A stretch of DNA of 64,000 nucleotides from Oscheius dolichura (GCA_932521035.1 OW051495.1:10788001-10852000); one strand, 5' to 3'; counted from the stretch's first letter, positions 44,905 through 57,682 are shown. A program made the numbers and translations. Notes: generated by a model from the sequence alone, not told the origin.

Positions 44905-45839
44905 ACACGGCAGACTGACTGCGCTAAGCCGATCGAATAATCACATGAGGGTTATGAAGAGGAGAATGAAGGACCATTGATTGACTCCCGGGGTGTGTGC
45001 CAAGCTCCTTTTCCCCTGAAAATAGAAAAGAATGCCTGTTGCACCCGGTACAGGTCAAAATTGAAAACACGGCGCAGTCACCGGGCAACTTCACAACCGG
45101 GAAGAAAAGATCGGCAAGCGCGGGTCAAAGAGCCTCGAGACACGCGCGAGGTGTTACATCAGATGTCAGAGCCGATAATTGGATCATTTTAAGTGTAGCG
45201 GTAATCCTGCAACAGCATTTTTTTCTGCAAAATAAAATGAGAACGACGGGGGATGGGGTGGGAAAGTGGTTCAGAATGTTTTTAGCCTAATATAAATCTC
45301 CTGAACATTTCGTCGAATAAGCAAATCACAGCAAGTACAAAGATTGCAAGAGGTTTATCCTTTTCAGAGGCTTTTCTCTTCAGGTCATGCGTGCAGGGAG
45401 GATTTGTTCTTGGGCCTGTTCGCATGGAGTAACTTCAGGAAATAACAGCGCAATCATACATTGCGAGCAAACAGCTTGGGAGATGAGCTTAAAAGAGTAA
45501 GTACCACACGTGATGCTTCCTTCCTCGATCAAATTATACCCAGCAATGTGACCAGGAGATGGATGAGTAAGAATTGAGAACAGGCTATACTCTGTTAGTT
45601 TGGAGGAGAACAATAAGTAAAGAAGAAAAGGCAAAAATGGAAACACTGACAGGCTAGTGGACACACGAGAAAAGTAATAGAATTGATTTGCTTCGGGTAA
45701 CCTTCGCAATTTTATCGTCCCCGATCAAATACTTTCACTGTCTCTCCAGCCAACAACAAGAAAGTGGGTTGATTTTTAGCACAACTTGATTTGATACAAT
45801 TTAGGAAGAAGATGAGGGAGCTTGCTTCACTAATAGAGC

Positions 45840-46132
45840 TTATTTGAGGAGTATCCAATTCACAAAAGCAGTCGGATTGTTTTCCAAGATATCCGGAAGG
45901 TCTCTCTAATCAACAGTAGACACTTTATGACCGACTGCAAATAACTTGAAGGATAAGCCGAGACGTCCACTGGCCCATAAACAATTGATGAAGTGTTCTC
46001 ACATGGCTGGAAAGGAAAAAATAGCTTGCAAACTTGAGGATCGGCCAAGTTCCCCAAGTAATTATGCCAAAACGTATGCCAAACAGGAAGACAGAAGAAT
46101 GGGAGCTTGAATATGGGAACAAAATGTACCAT
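45840..46132 (-). CDS. Candidate small protein, not recognised
   Basis: ATG 46132 reads MVHFVPIFKLPFFCLPVWHT then NLADPQVCKLFFPFQPC and VDVSAYPSSYLQS. A GT-AG gap of only 26 nt would join in phase to RDLPDILENNPTAFVNWILL and K, stop TAA 45840-45842. Composition is protein-like and the N-terminus hydrophobic, but the intron is implausibly short and no family is recognised. It may be part of a larger or decayed gene extending to about 46340. Confidence 0.3.
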
Positions 46133-49100
46133 CACTGATCACTCCGGAAGGAAGCGACTGGGGTCAAGTTACGCGGGAGGATATACCAATATCCGGGTGA
46201 TAGTGCACGGGAAACGATGACACGAGGGCTCAACTTTCGAATTTTGCATGAATGGGCCATTATCCACAAAGTAGCCAGATGTGCTAGGACCTCTTTATCA
46301 ATTAATATTGGGATGTGCCTAGACATCAACAGAAATTCCACGTTGATCAGGTTAGCGCGTCAGAGTACACCGGTCTCCTCTGCCCCTCTAGTCAGTCTTG
46401 GAATCATCCTGAACGTTCTATGTATCCATTACGCACCGTTGTTTGTCTCCCGGAAGATCGTCCAAATATTTCCCAATTGCTTGGCGTTGTTTATAGTCTA
46501 CTGACCCTAGTTGGGACCGAAAGATTATTGAATCCGTTTAGGTTATTTTTCACGGACATGCAACATTTCGTTGGCGACAACAAGCTGACCCCGAGGCGAA
46601 GAAGGACAGAGAACAGGAGGGTTCAAAAAGAAGTTCGGAAGAAGACCAGAAGGTTCACGGTCTGCCCAACTGATAAATACTTTCGTAAGATTTCTACAGC
46701 GATTTGAATCTGATGATTAGAATGACATTTTGTGGCTTCTGTGGTAAAAAGAAAGGCCACGGCCACCCGTTTCTGAGCAGGGGGCGAGGGAAGGGGTCTC
46801 ATCGTCTCTCTCTAGTTTTATGCTCTGTTGTTTCCAAGTATCTCAAGTCTCTACCCCATCTTTCAGTTTTTACAACAGACCCGTCAGGTTATGAAGTGTT
46901 GACTTGGCTCACTCCCTCCCTAGCTTTAAAAAATAGCCGTTTCCCTTCTCCGTCATTGTTTGCCTCAAGTTATGTCATCCACATGTTGTCGTCGCCCAGT
47001 TGCTTATATCGATGCCTTGAAAAATTAAATAGAAAAAGAAACAGGGCCAAAAGATGGACGGGTCTTTGAAATGTATATGAAAACAGAAAAATATGTTGAA
47101 TAGTAGTCATCAATTGGAATGATTTGTTCTCACGCTGTTTGGCCTGTCGTTTTCAAAGAACCATAGCTTTCTGCCCTCTTATAAAGGCTTCATTTGAAGG
47201 GATATTTCTTCATAAGTGTTGACCGCTAGCCTAGCACCGGGCGCACGTGCCCCTCAACGGAACAACGGCCTAGAGGGAAGCCTCCGCTCTCCCCATCCCG
47301 ACCCTCTAGACAACAAATCGAACGATCACTGAGGCTAGTCCCTAGCCGCAAGGGGGCGCGGCTTAGTGCCTACATCTTCTCCCAATAAGAGCCAGTATAT
47401 AAGGCTACCCTGCCGACGGCCGTTGTTATGCGGGTGGCCCTCCTTTTCCACATTACGAGGACTAATCTTTCAGCTCTTTGGCTAGTAAACGGCTTCCCAC
47501 TTTAAAGCTCTTTGTTTCTTTGCGAACATTTTCAACAACACAAGAGTAACTCGACACAAAGAAAGCTTTTTGTCTTGTCCGTGGAGTAATTCATCTTATA
47601 CCGCGGCTTATCCCACCTCCGCTTTAAAAATCGTCTACGATCCAACGAGCGCGCAATGACCACGTAGATCCCGACGTGCAGCTTTTCCCTCCCCCTCTCT
47701 TTTTCCTGTTTTCCGGCACGTCAACACTTAGTTTTACATGTCACTTCACCATAAACTCGGCTTACTGTCTTTATCAATTTTATGTCTTTTCACACTCCAA
47801 AAAAGAGCAAAAGTGTGGCCTCAAGTTCCACAAAAGTAGTTTCGAATATTCTCGAGCCTATGAAACGTATGCAGCCGGCTCCCGCGCTTATTGCTCACCC
47901 GCCTGGGGAACCCCTCTCTCTGGCCCCGTCATACGCCATCGACCACACGATCATTTGCCCCAAGTAGTACGGCCGGGTGGTTAGTGGTGTCAGCTGCTCG
48001 TCTCCTCCTCAGTTATTCCTCCGCTCTCCCACTCCAGTACTGCTCCCTTTTCCCCCCTTTTTAATCAATTTTTCATAAATGAAGCGGCTTCTCATATTTC
48101 GTAACATCGGATATGTTTACGTAATCCAGCCCTTACGTATCTCTTTTTCCGACCTGGATTGCGGACTTCGCTCTCCTCTTCACGTGGTGTTATTCCCGTT
48201 GATGAGATCTAAGCAGACTGTATGTATGAGAGCGTACCGTCATCGATACTCCCGCTCTTTATAAACAGAAACTTCCCGGACTCTCTCGTAAAGGGCAAAT
48301 AGGGAAAGCACATCCCTTTTTCCCTTCGGGAACATTCTGTCCACAGCTGGCTGTCACCACGCGCAAACAGCGAGGTCCTTTGGCACTAGAGGCAATTAGA
48401 CGGGAATCGATCTCTCCGTTGTTTTTACTATGCTCTCTTACTCCCCCTTAAACCTACCCACTATCTCTAATGAACGGCCGGCAGAGTAGACAAAATACTG
48501 ACGACGCGTGAGGGGAGGTTCTGATTGTCTTAATATGGAAAGTGAACAAATATGGTTCGGCTAGTCACTCCTGTTGTTCTTCACGTGGCCTCAGACTACT
48601 TTTCCGCCTCACTCTTATTTTGACTAAAGATCTCAAGTTTCGTCCAAAGAAAACAGCCTGTTGCTTGTTTTGACGTGGAGCTGTTTATCTCCCTCGGGGA
48701 AAGTAGAAGCGCTTTTTAGACCAATGGCCCTCGGGAAGACAACAGTCGGTCTGCCCTTTCAGTCTGGCTGGCTTTTCCCTCGGCTAACTTCGGCCAATTT
48801 GAACAGCTGTTCCTGTGAGAGGGCTGCTGCTTATTTCCGCTCGATACTCCCATATAAGTGAATAGCCACCTCCAAAGGCGAGGAAAACAATTAGTTATAC
48901 TGGTCTGTCTGTATTTTTTCACAAGAGAGAACGAGACGACCCTCACGTGTGGCCTCCACCTCATCCAGTTTCCATTTTCTTACAGCTACACTCTCCTTTT
49001 CGGATGTTTCCCCGAGAGGGAGTCAATTATTCCCGATCCCATAAATTTTCTTTGTCCCAGTTCTACTTATCACCGTTTAAGTTCATGTTAGTAGATCAGA

Positions 49101-50848
49101 ATTCTTCTATTTCAAAAATCTATCAGTTGGTACCATAGTTCTACCGTTTCCTGTCCCCCTTCAACTGTACAATACTTTCTCCCCTTGCCAGACGGAACAG
49201 TAAAGTTGTACCACTCTTTCCCACATGCTCATTTGTTCTTCTTTCCATGTGTTTCTGTCTAAAGGAGAGAATCCCACCCCGAAAGGCAGTCCTTGTGTGA
49301 AAATTACATTATAAACGAAGCAATCTGATCCAAAAATAAGGAACCTCTCCACCTTTCGACCCCCTTTGATTCTTGAGAGGCCACTTAAGTGGATCTATAA
49401 CAATTTGTTGTCAGCAACCTCCCAAACATTCTTTATATATATTTTCCCGGACTCCGCAGTCTGCTAACATGACATCCTCGAGGAGAACCCTTTTACTGTA
49501 AAGCTAACAAAAAAGCCGAGTGGGTTGCCCCGAGAGAGAGCCTGTGATAAGCTTCAAACACCATTAAAAGTCACTCGCCTGCCTCTCAAAGGTCTCCGCG
49601 CGTAGAGAGAAACAGAATTCGTTTGTTTTCTCTCCCCGTTCCCCATCTCTGTCCCCACAACCTGATCTGGTTCGAATGCCCCTGGACTTTAGACGTCTCG
49701 ACTGGGATGAACAATGTCATCCTTTGATTTACGGTTTTGTACAATCTTACACCTAAAACTGGTCTCAACAAGTATGGTAGCCTTGGCTAAAATGAAGATT
49801 TTGTCTCGAAGGAGAGCGTTCCGCTTCTTTTCAAATTAATGGCGGGTACGACAACAGCAGCTGCGCTCTTTGAAATGTGTCCAGATGGCGGTGTTTTCCC
49901 AAAGAACTGCCCTCTTCCGTCACCTTTTACTCTTATCGAAACTTTTAAAAGGCACCTTAACGGGTCTCTTAATGTGGCCCCTATCAGCTAATATTCACGT
50001 GAAGAGAGAGAGACAAGGAGACCGGGGGAACACCGCGACCTGACAACAGCTGACGGATCGAGATTTTCGCTCCTTTTACGTAGACTCGCGCCACCTACGG
50101 AATCCATGAAATAGTGGGACGGGTACTTTTTGTAATAAGGAAACCGGGTACACTAGGTCTAGTGGTTTGTCTGTCATCCCTCAAAATGACGGAAGTCTTC
50201 GGTTCGTCGGGAACAAACCGTTACAAACTGCAGTGTGATGGATTATCGCCTCCTCCCCCTCGGGTAGCCTTAAAGATCTCTGGAAAAAGAGAAGGACGAC
50301 GCACATAGCTCTTCTTGAGTATTCCATGAATCCAAAAAACTCTGATCATTGTGATCTTGCTCAAACGGCTCATTAGTAGCATTCATTTGGTATCTTTCCG
50401 TGCTCACGGACCTCCCTCCTCCAGTCGACAAACAGACAAACAGATAATCGCATCATTGGCACTCTATTTTCAACCGCTTCTTTTCAAAGTGTTTTCAAGT
50501 ACAAGAGTGATAAGCCTTTTTCTGATGTTTACCCTCTAGTACTCCCCTTCTACAGTGATCTGGTGGCAACGAGGATGAGTACAGGTCTTTCTCTATTTCT
50601 CCCTTATCCGCCGGCCGGCCTCAATTTCCTCTCATCCGGTTCATTGCATTTTTGACAACAATTTTCGAATCGGAGCCGTAACCTTTGAAAATCACCGCCT
50701 CCATCCTGTCATGACCGGAACAGCCCTGTCACTTTTCGATACCCCATATTTCTGTCTCGTCATGTTTTGATCTCTTGCCCAGTTTCCCATATTCCTCTTT
50801 GACCATTTCTTCTTTTCTTTATCGCTCTATGATGTCGTTAATATAGAA
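46133..50848. other. 4.7-kb gene-poor region
   Basis: Mostly no supportable gene. A GC-rich segment at 47220-47440 is followed by TATATAAGG near 47396, which resembles a core promoter. A 61-codon plus-strand ORF at 47782-47967 (MSFHTPKKSKSVASSSTKVV ... HTIICPK) has a good start but no recognised family. Other open stretches look random. Confidence 0.4.
47782..47967 (+). CDS. Candidate 61-aa ORF
   Basis: ATG with A-rich/T-rich context, basic N-terminus (MSFHTPKKSKSVASSS), Pro-rich middle (MQPAPALIAHPPGEPLSLAP) and stop TAG at 47965-47967. It lies about 385 bp downstream of a TATATAAGG box. Not recognised; could be chance. Confidence 0.25.
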   Translation: MSFHTPKKSKSVASSSTKVVSNILEPMKRMQPAPALIAHPPGEPLSLAPSYAIDHTIICPK

Positions 50849-52289
50849 ATGGATCTCGGCCTCGTTCTACAAGTGCTGTCATGGACGGCTATGGTTACGA
50901 CCATTACCCTCTTCTTCACAGGAATGTGAGTTCTGTTTTTGCCTCTTTGATAAGCACCTCAAATAGTAACGAGGAGATTGCTATAGTAGGACAAAGAGGG
51001 GCAAATAAACTTGGAAAGACGGTTCCATCTTTCGATTCTGTCTACAGTTTTCGAGTATATGACGTTGTTGTTTTCGGAGAAATGTGATAGTTCACAAAAA
51101 AAACTGACTAGAACTGTCTGGCCAGAAAAGAACGGTTACTTATTTTGGAATTAGGTGATAACGAGCAAAACGAAAAGAGAAGCAGAAAACACCTTCTAAT
51201 AGTTTCTTTTTCAGTCCAATTTGTATGAACATCTATAAAATGGGCACAACTGGCGACATCAGTGGTGTTCCCTTCCTGATGGGATTCCTTGGGTAAGCTT
51301 TGCTCTTTCCTCGCCTAATCCGTCTCTTCAGAGGTTCTTTCTGGCTCCGTTATGGTCTTCTGAAGAGTGACAACACGATGGTCACCGTCAACGTGGTCGC
51401 CTCTAGTCTTTTCTTCGTCTACTGCGTCTTCTACCTTGCCTACGCCGATGTCAAGAGGGATTTCGGAGCCAAGTTTGTCGCCGTCATAGCTACCATTGTT
51501 GGAATGCTGTTCTACGTCCAATACAGTCCGAATATCGATGTTCTCGGCTTCCTTTGTATGACTTTCAACATCATCAACTTTGGAGCTCCTCTGGCTGGAT
51601 TGGTTTGTCTTTCTCTTACTGTAAATAACTAAATCTATTCAGGGTGTCGTCTTGAGGAAGAAGAACACCGAGTCTCTGCCCCTTCCGATGTGTTTCTGTA
51701 ATTTGTTGGTCTCTTCCCAATGGTTCTTGTACGGAAATCTCGTCAATGATCGTTACATCATGGTGAGTAGCACATTCGGGACTAGAGATAGATAACGGCA
51801 GACATCACTGAGCACGCGCCTTTTAGATCCCGAACGGAATTGGAATGATCTTGGCCGTTATCCAACTCTCGCTCTTCATCATCTTCCCTCGTCGTGCCAA
51901 TGGGCGTTCTCTTTTCCAACGGATGTGCGGGAAGAAGAATGAGGACTTGAGCGAGAAAGGTAAGCTTCACTTTTATGTGCACTATAACTCTCTAATCTGA
52001 AGAGCCAATGAACGAGGAAAATGAGCATAACACGCCTGTTGTAGGCGACCGTTCTACCGCCTCCACCATGAGTGACAGTCCCGCCCCCATCCAGCAGCAC
52101 ACGGATGAGTACGTTTCCCTTTCTTATTTGAACTAGTCCAGCTATTTGAATTCATTTAATGATGTTAATCGTTTCAGGACTCAGTTTGAGAAGACCCCGC
52201 TGGAAGATACTGACGACCAGGTGCAGATCATTGGCCACACAGCGACCAGCCACCCCAATGCCGGCAACAACAAGATTCCCATCGTCTAA
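50849..52289 (+). CDS. SWEET (MtN3/saliva) sugar transporter
   Basis: Bidirectional mono/disaccharide uniporter of the plasma or internal membrane, belonging to the swt group in nematodes. Multi-exon from ATG 50849 ([20 protein letters not shown]) to TAA 52287-52289. Seen: the first MtN3 repeat ([34 protein letters not shown], then [20 protein letters not shown]), the linker helix ([15 protein letters not shown]), and the second repeat ([74 protein letters not shown]). These give seven TM segments in the 3+1+3 layout. The conserved Pro and Trp positions of each repeat are present. The cytosolic tail is Ser/Thr/Glu-rich and long for the family. Convergent with the collagen at 52539. Confidence 0.92.
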
Positions 52290-52501
52290 TCTCTCTCATT
52301 TTAAGACATTTTCCCTGTACAAAAGAAAGAAAAAAAGGTGCTTTGACATTTCACTTCCACAACACGGGAGCCCAACTGTAATCTATTGTTTCTAGTTGCC
52401 ATATCACCATGACAGGTGTAGCCATTTTGATGTCGCTTCCCCTCTGTTGAATACTTTAATTTAATAAGGGTATTCTCTTCTCAATTATAACTATATCTAC
52501 G

Positions 52502-52520
52502 AATAAAATAATCATTTATT
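52502..52520. terminator. Back-to-back poly(A) signals of converging genes
   Basis: AATAAA on the plus strand at about 52502 serves the SWEET gene. TTTATT at about 52515-52520 gives AATAAA on the minus strand only about 20 nt past the collagen stop. Confidence 0.5.
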
Positions 52521-52538
52521 GTGCTTGTTTTCACTTGC

Positions 52539-53649
52539 TCAGTTAGCCAAGACCTTTCTTCTGCGAACGACGCGTCTGTAACCTCCGCTGGCGGGAGCGG
52601 CGTTGACGGGTTCAGATGCAGGAGCCTGAACGTTAGTGGAGCGATCGGGACAGGGACCTGGAAATCAGCAATTTGTGGACAGATAAACTTCTATAGCTTA
52701 CAGTAAGATGCGTCAGAGCCGGGGCTTCCTCCATCTCCGGGATGGCCAGGCTGTCCATCGTCTCCGGGTTCTCCAGGCTGTCCTGGCTGGCCAGCTAAAT
52801 GGAAACTCGTTAGTTTTGATGTAAAGAAAGGTCCTACCGGGTCCTTCAGGTCCATCCTCTCCTGGTTCTCCGTCTTCTCCATTTTTACCAGGACGACCTG
52901 GCTGGCCTTGGTTTCCGGCCGGTCCCTTGGGTCCAGGCTTGCCAACTCCTCGAGTTCCGCTCTGTCCATCCTGTCCTGGCTCTCCGTCAAGTCCTGGGGC
53001 TCCATCAGTTCCAGGCTCTCCTATAAGAAATTGTCAAAGCCTCTGTAGTCACAGTACCTGGAATTCCGCAGATTCCTTCTTTGCCGTTCTTTCCAGCGCG
53101 TCCGGGGTGGCCGTTGATACCAGGACGCCCAGGGGTTCCCATGGGGCCGACGGGACCACGGGGTCCAGGTCTGCCAGCAGGACACTTGACACAGTTTCCA
53201 GCTCCGGAGTGATCAGCAGAGGTTTCTTCTCCATCTTGTCCGTCCTCTCCATCCTGGCCATCTTCTCCAGCGTCTCCTGGATGTCCCGGAGGTCCTGCTG
53301 GTCCTTGTGGACAGTTCTTGGCCTTCTGTCCGCAGTTGCATTTGTCGGCCTGGCGCCTGACTCTTCCTAGAATGGAATCGAGGGAGGGCTTCGCTTGTCC
53401 CAAGAGGGTAGTCCATGCATCATCAGAATACAGCTACAAGAATCTTTTTTCCCTCTAGAAAGTTAGAATGTACCTGAAATTCTTGCATTTCCATCTTGAC
53501 GTCGCTGTGCCATTCGTTCAAGTCGTTGAAGATCAGCAGGGAACATCCTAGAGCAATGGCCAAAGCCGTCGCGCTGGCAACAGAAGCAATCTGAAGATCT
53601 TCTTTAGTCAGAAGGAAGAAGAGGATACCTTAATAAGGAGACGATCCAT
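52539..53649 (-). CDS. Cuticle collagen
   Basis: Secreted structural protein of the nematode cuticle. ATG 53649 (MDRLLIK) is followed by the N-terminal cuticle-collagen domain with its membrane-spanning segment (ASVASATALAIALGCSLLIF, NDLNEWHSDVKMEMQ). A subtilisin-type cleavage site (RVRR) follows, then a Cys cluster (KCNCG), several Gly-X-Y blocks broken by cysteines (NCPQGPAGPPGHPGDAGEDG ... NCVKCPAGRPGPRGP ... GICGIPG), and a C-terminal non-collagenous tail (CPCPDRSTNV, GGYRRVVRRRKVLAN). The cysteines flanking the Gly-X-Y blocks fit interchain disulfides. A compact gene with short introns, TGA at 52539-52541. The specific col/dpy/sqt orthologue cannot be named. Confidence 0.92.
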
Positions 53650-53908
53650 CTTCACTGCTTCTGCCGATCCTTCCCTGTCTTTTATACCACCGGCGGACTC
53701 GTTAGCTGACCCGGGAAAAAGTTGTCCCCTGACTGCTTTTCCCCTTCTTTTGCCCCGACTAGGTGGAACCTCGCCGGCAGGTGGAGGGGGGTAAGAAAAC
53801 AGACAGGTGGATAAAAACCGAGATGGAGATCATGTTGACGATTTTGGATCAGCGCGTCGCCCAGTTCGACGCGGAAGATCAGATTTCGTAAGATTTATTA
53901 AACGCATT

Positions 53909-55540
53909 TTAATAAGAGCTCTTTTGTCTCCTGACAAAGATGGTCCTTCCTCCTGGAAGAGTTATGGAAAAGGAAGGAGTGGGTTGAGTCTGGGCGGCAG
54001 TATCTGCCCCCAAGTCTACCCGGAAGAAGAGATACACGAAACGTCTGCGGAAGTCTAGTTTGAAGTAGAGATAAATGGGAAGACTCAATGAGGAATGGAG
54101 AGCATAGAGACAGTAAGCAATTCCTGAAGTGAGGCTATTTATGTCAATATATCTGCCCTACCAACGACTAGATCATTAATTTCTGGTAATTTCCACTCAT
54201 TCAATATTAAGACAAGATTCGGACATGAGACGAGAACGACGGATATCCCTGTAATCGACTGGAGCAACAATTGCCGCTTTCTTTCATTTGCAGTCGGCTT
54301 CTAAAATAATTGTCTTTTTCTTTTTTTATTGAATTTGCCCACCTTGCTTCTGTTTGTTTTTCTGAATATGACAAGTAGAGTAATAAAGCAACCGAGGAAG
54401 ATTAAGGCGCAAACACTGAAGTGCACTGTTCCGTAGATTATCCCAGTTGAATTCATCACTGCGCAGATTCGAGTAGCACTGGTTACCGTGTAATATTTAT
54501 CCAGAAGAAGGACAGATCCAAGACTCAACTAAAATAAGGAATAAGGAGAATTTCCGTCTCTGTACCAGAGTCAGCCCATAACAACCAAAAACGATATAAT
54601 GTTTGTGATGTTCCCGCCAGATTCTTCTATACCACGAGCTGAACTCCAGGGCTACGGCTCTTTCCAGCGACAGGCAGAGGTTCAACAATGCTGGTAGCTG
54701 TCCTATACAACTATATTTTACAAATTTCAGGTCCCTTACCGGCTATAATCATCAAAACGGCCCAGGGTGTCTCCCAAATACACTCGGAATTAGTGATCGG
54801 GAGGAAGTACGACCCGTTCAGGAGATATTTGGCACGGAAATAGCCTGCCATGAAGAACGAGAGTCCGTTTATCTAAAAATTGTACTCAAACTGTGCTCAA
54901 ACAGGTACATCACGCGGATAAAACGACTAATTGTCGAGGTGATATTCAGGATTGCCACGTAAATGTTTAGACTGAGCGTATGTGGATGTTCTCATGAATA
55001 GAAGCAAAATTGGAGGAGGAAGTCCCTCATGATTCAAAATAGCAAAATACAACGTTTAGCTCTACTTCTTTACTGGTTCCAATGGGCCCTGCTAATGGGA
55101 AAATCCCTGCATTTCTTGACCTTTGTTTTTGTCCAGACGGCCGCAAGATTAACTTTGTAATTGCAACAAGGAAGTGGAAGAATGAGGTTAAGAAATTAAT
55201 CACAGCAATAAAACACATTGGAAAGGGTGTACGGAATTGAAACTTACGAAGTCGGCCACGGCTAGACCGTTGAAGAGAGCATATTTCGTTCGGAATTCTT
55301 TGGTAAACGTGAAGACAATAATAGTCAAGACACTGCTGAACAAGACGACAGATCCACAGACCGTGTAGAGGAGAAAGCGCGTTTCGAGCTCCAGAGTTTC
55401 TTCCTGAAGGGGGGGATTGGCTCGAATCCAAGGGAAATATGCACCTTGGAGGGCGGAGTTACCGATGGAGCCATCCCGGAGGAGGTCCTTTGAAAATCAA
55501 AGGTTGTATTTACAGGATAGAGAGAATAATTAGACTGCAT
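53909..55540 (-). CDS. Nematode 7TM receptor, chemoreceptor-like
   Basis: Minus strand, ATG 55540 (MQSNYSLYPVNTTFDFQRTS), with N-glycosylation sites, to TAA 53909-53911. TM1 is VCGSVVLFSSVLTIIVFTFT, then KEFRTKYALFNGLAVADF opens TM2. NGLSFFMAGYF follows, TM3 ends in NLCLSLERAVALEF (ERA in place of DRY), and then come LSLGSVLLLDKYY, TM5 (IYGTVHFSVCALIFLGCFIT), TM6 (QLLLQSITGISVVLVSC) and TM7 (YALHSSLSLPIYLYFKLDFR). Several introns carry the frame. Layout is that of a single 7TM receptor of about 330 residues. The Srx/Srsx-like groups are the nearest fits, but I cannot place it firmly. Its ligand is unknown. Confidence 0.75.
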
Positions 55541-56249
55541 TAGTGAGTGATTCGCGGGAAGAAGAAGTCAACGAATGTTAGGTACAAGGGTATAATAAAA
55601 TGCTCCGAATAACATCCCCCGTTAATTCGGATAACTAATTGGACTATACGCCCAGACAGGCTGAAAGGACATGAGGTAATGGTTTTCACGCAGAGGGGGA
55701 CGTGGACAATGAGGTTATTAGAATTACAGAATAATACGTTAAAGAGGGGAAAACAGGATCGTCAAGTTATTTACCATGTTAACAGTAATTATTTCTGCAA
55801 TGAAAAGTAGGCATAGACTTATTACCAATTACCCACAAAATACCAGCGGCTCACCATATCCTTCCAAAATAAAACAGTCTCGCTTAAAATGTTTCCTTTC
55901 AACTACCAGTTCTTTCCTCAACATTGTATGAAAATTGCCCAGTTTGTCTATTTCTTGATAGCTGAGCACAGGTCACCGCTATCTTTTATTTGCCCACATG
56001 ACGCCATCCAGCTCGTGCGAACGCGGTGTGGCACATTTCGCTCTTGGCTGATTCATTCATTTGATATATAGAACAGCGGCATATCCGGTGGGCATATCTC
56101 TTACACCATAGGCCCTTTATATTTTTGGCTCTTCTCTCCTGAGGAGCCCTTATTGCTCCAATTTCTATCTTACCCGTCTTCTTTTATCTAACTTTTTCCT
56201 TGTCCAAAGATCGGGAACCTTTCACGGTAATCTATATCTTTTCAGAAGA
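55541..56249. other. Intergenic, upstream of two divergent genes
   Basis: About 700 bp between the divergent starts of the 7TM gene and the proline-rich gene; contains their promoters. Nothing else seen. Confidence 0.4.
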
Positions 56250-56812
56250 ATGAGCTATCCACAAACAAAGCAGCCACCTCCCCAATATCCTCCACAGTAC
56301 CACTATCCAGCTCAAGGTCCTTATGCGCCTCAAGCTCCCCAAGGAGTACCGCAATACCCTCCCCAATACCAGCATCCTCAACAACCCTATGTGACTCCGC
56401 AGCCGCCTCCTCCTTATACTCCAGCGGCCCCGTCTGGCCCGTTACCTGTACAGCAACAACCTTTGCCACCTTCACCAACAAATGGAGCAACTCCTGCCCA
56501 ACATTCTCCAAAAACGAAAGAAGAGATTGAAAAGGAAAAGAGGAGGAAGATGATGGGGATGAGGATGGGAATGCACGCGGCTGGAGTACCACATGTTTGT
56601 AATCTTCCTAATTCCTCGACGATCTAATTATTCAGGCTGGTCTGATCGGAATTGGGATGCGTATTGGTAGTCGTATTGCGAATAGTGGTGATGAGCAGGC
56701 CGAAAGCGGTCCCAGTATGTCGGAGAGGATTGAAAATAGACGGGAAGAGCGCCTGGACCGGAGGGAAGAACGAAGAGACGCCCGGAGGGAGAGAAGAGAA
56801 GGACGCCGATGA
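56250..56812 (+). CDS. Proline/glutamine-rich PPxY protein, paralogue 1
   Basis: Two exons. ATG 56250 starts a Pro/Gln/Tyr-rich low-complexity half (MSYPQTKQPPPQYPPQYHYP ...) with the WW-domain ligand PPPPY. A basic helical half follows (EEIEKEKRRKMMGMRMGMHA, AGVPHV). The intron falls exactly after GVPH (CAT|GTTTGT). Exon 2 reads AGLIGIGMRIGSRIANSGDE and ends in an Arg/Glu-rich helix (SERIENRREERLDRREERRD), TGA 56810-56812. No enzyme domain. The Gly/Ile/Met-rich stretch could insert in a membrane. The adjacent gene at 57038 shares architecture, intron position and the GMRIA/GSRIA motif. Confidence 0.75.
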
Positions 56813-57037
56813 TTACCATCCTAATTACCCTTTACATAAAGAATCTCTTTTTTTTCAGCCACTTTGTAATCCTTTTTTTCCTGGGTGGGTTGCGGGAGCA
56901 TAGATCTAAGTTTCCCGTATTTGCTCAAATGACGAGGGTAGCCCAGTGCACCCCTTTTCGCCAACATTTCACCTCACTGACTCAGACTGCTACCTAAATT
57001 ATTCCTCCTTTAAAATCTGTTCATTTTTACAGATTGA

Positions 57038-57614
57038 ATGGCTTCCCAACAAGTTTATCCAACCCCTCCTCCACCATATCCTGGATATCAACCACAACAG
57101 CAGAATCCCTATCCACAGCCTCTTTCACAACAATATCCAAGCCAACCTGTTCCTCAAATCAGACCCCAGGAGCCTCCACCGCCCTATGAAGCAGTTTACC
57201 CCAATCCTACTGTTCGCTATATTCAACCACCGCCCCATGTTCATGATCCAGCTGCGTGTCACGCTGCTCAACTTGAACGAGCTGCCCATAGCATGGATCA
57301 TCGGAGAAGAGAGCGCCGAATGGATCTAGGAATGGCCGTGGCTGGCGTCCCACATGTCTGTTTTCCACTTTTTCATAAGAAATCAATTGGTTCAGGCTCA
57401 TCTGATTGGTTTGGGAATGAGAATAGCCAACAGAATTGCTGGTCGTAACGAAGTGGGTGAACATGCCCATTGTGGAGAGAGCAGAAGGGATAGACGAGAA
57501 GCCAGAAGAGAAGTGAAAGCACTGAGAAGGGATGCAAGACGACACTCTTCACATTTAGCTGGTCAATCAACTTTAGCCGGGCAATCCTTTTCGCCGGGCT
57601 ATCGGCAATTTTAA
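57038..57614 (+). CDS. Proline/glutamine-rich PPxY protein, paralogue 2
   Basis: Tandem relative of the gene at 56250. ATG 57038 (MASQQVYPTPPPPYPGYQPQ) gives a Pro/Gln/Tyr-rich region with PPPPY motifs (PPPPYPG, PPPPYEAV), then ACHAAQLERAAHSMDHRRRE and VAGVPHV. The intron is in the same place (CAT|GTCTGT). Exon 2 reads AHLIGLGMRIANRIAGRNEV followed by an Arg-rich helix (ESRRDRREARREVKALRRD) and a Ser/Gly tail, TAA 57612-57614. PPxY motifs bind WW domains of NEDD4-type ubiquitin ligases, so an adaptor role is possible but inferred. Confidence 0.75.
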
Positions 57615-57682
57615 CCATTGAGTGTGCCCTATTGTGTAAAGCTTTCTGATAAAAATATTTATTGATATTATGACTAGACTGC

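Noticed and set aside
46217-46707. Overlapping plus-strand ORFs with a hydrophobic stretch, considered as a receptor exon
   Set aside because: None of the Str or rhodopsin signatures are present, and the two frames do not join through plausible splice sites.
47220-47440. GC-rich segment considered as tRNA or rRNA
   Set aside because: No cloverleaf, A/B box pair or recognisable rRNA core was found; at best a GC-rich promoter area before a TATA-like box.
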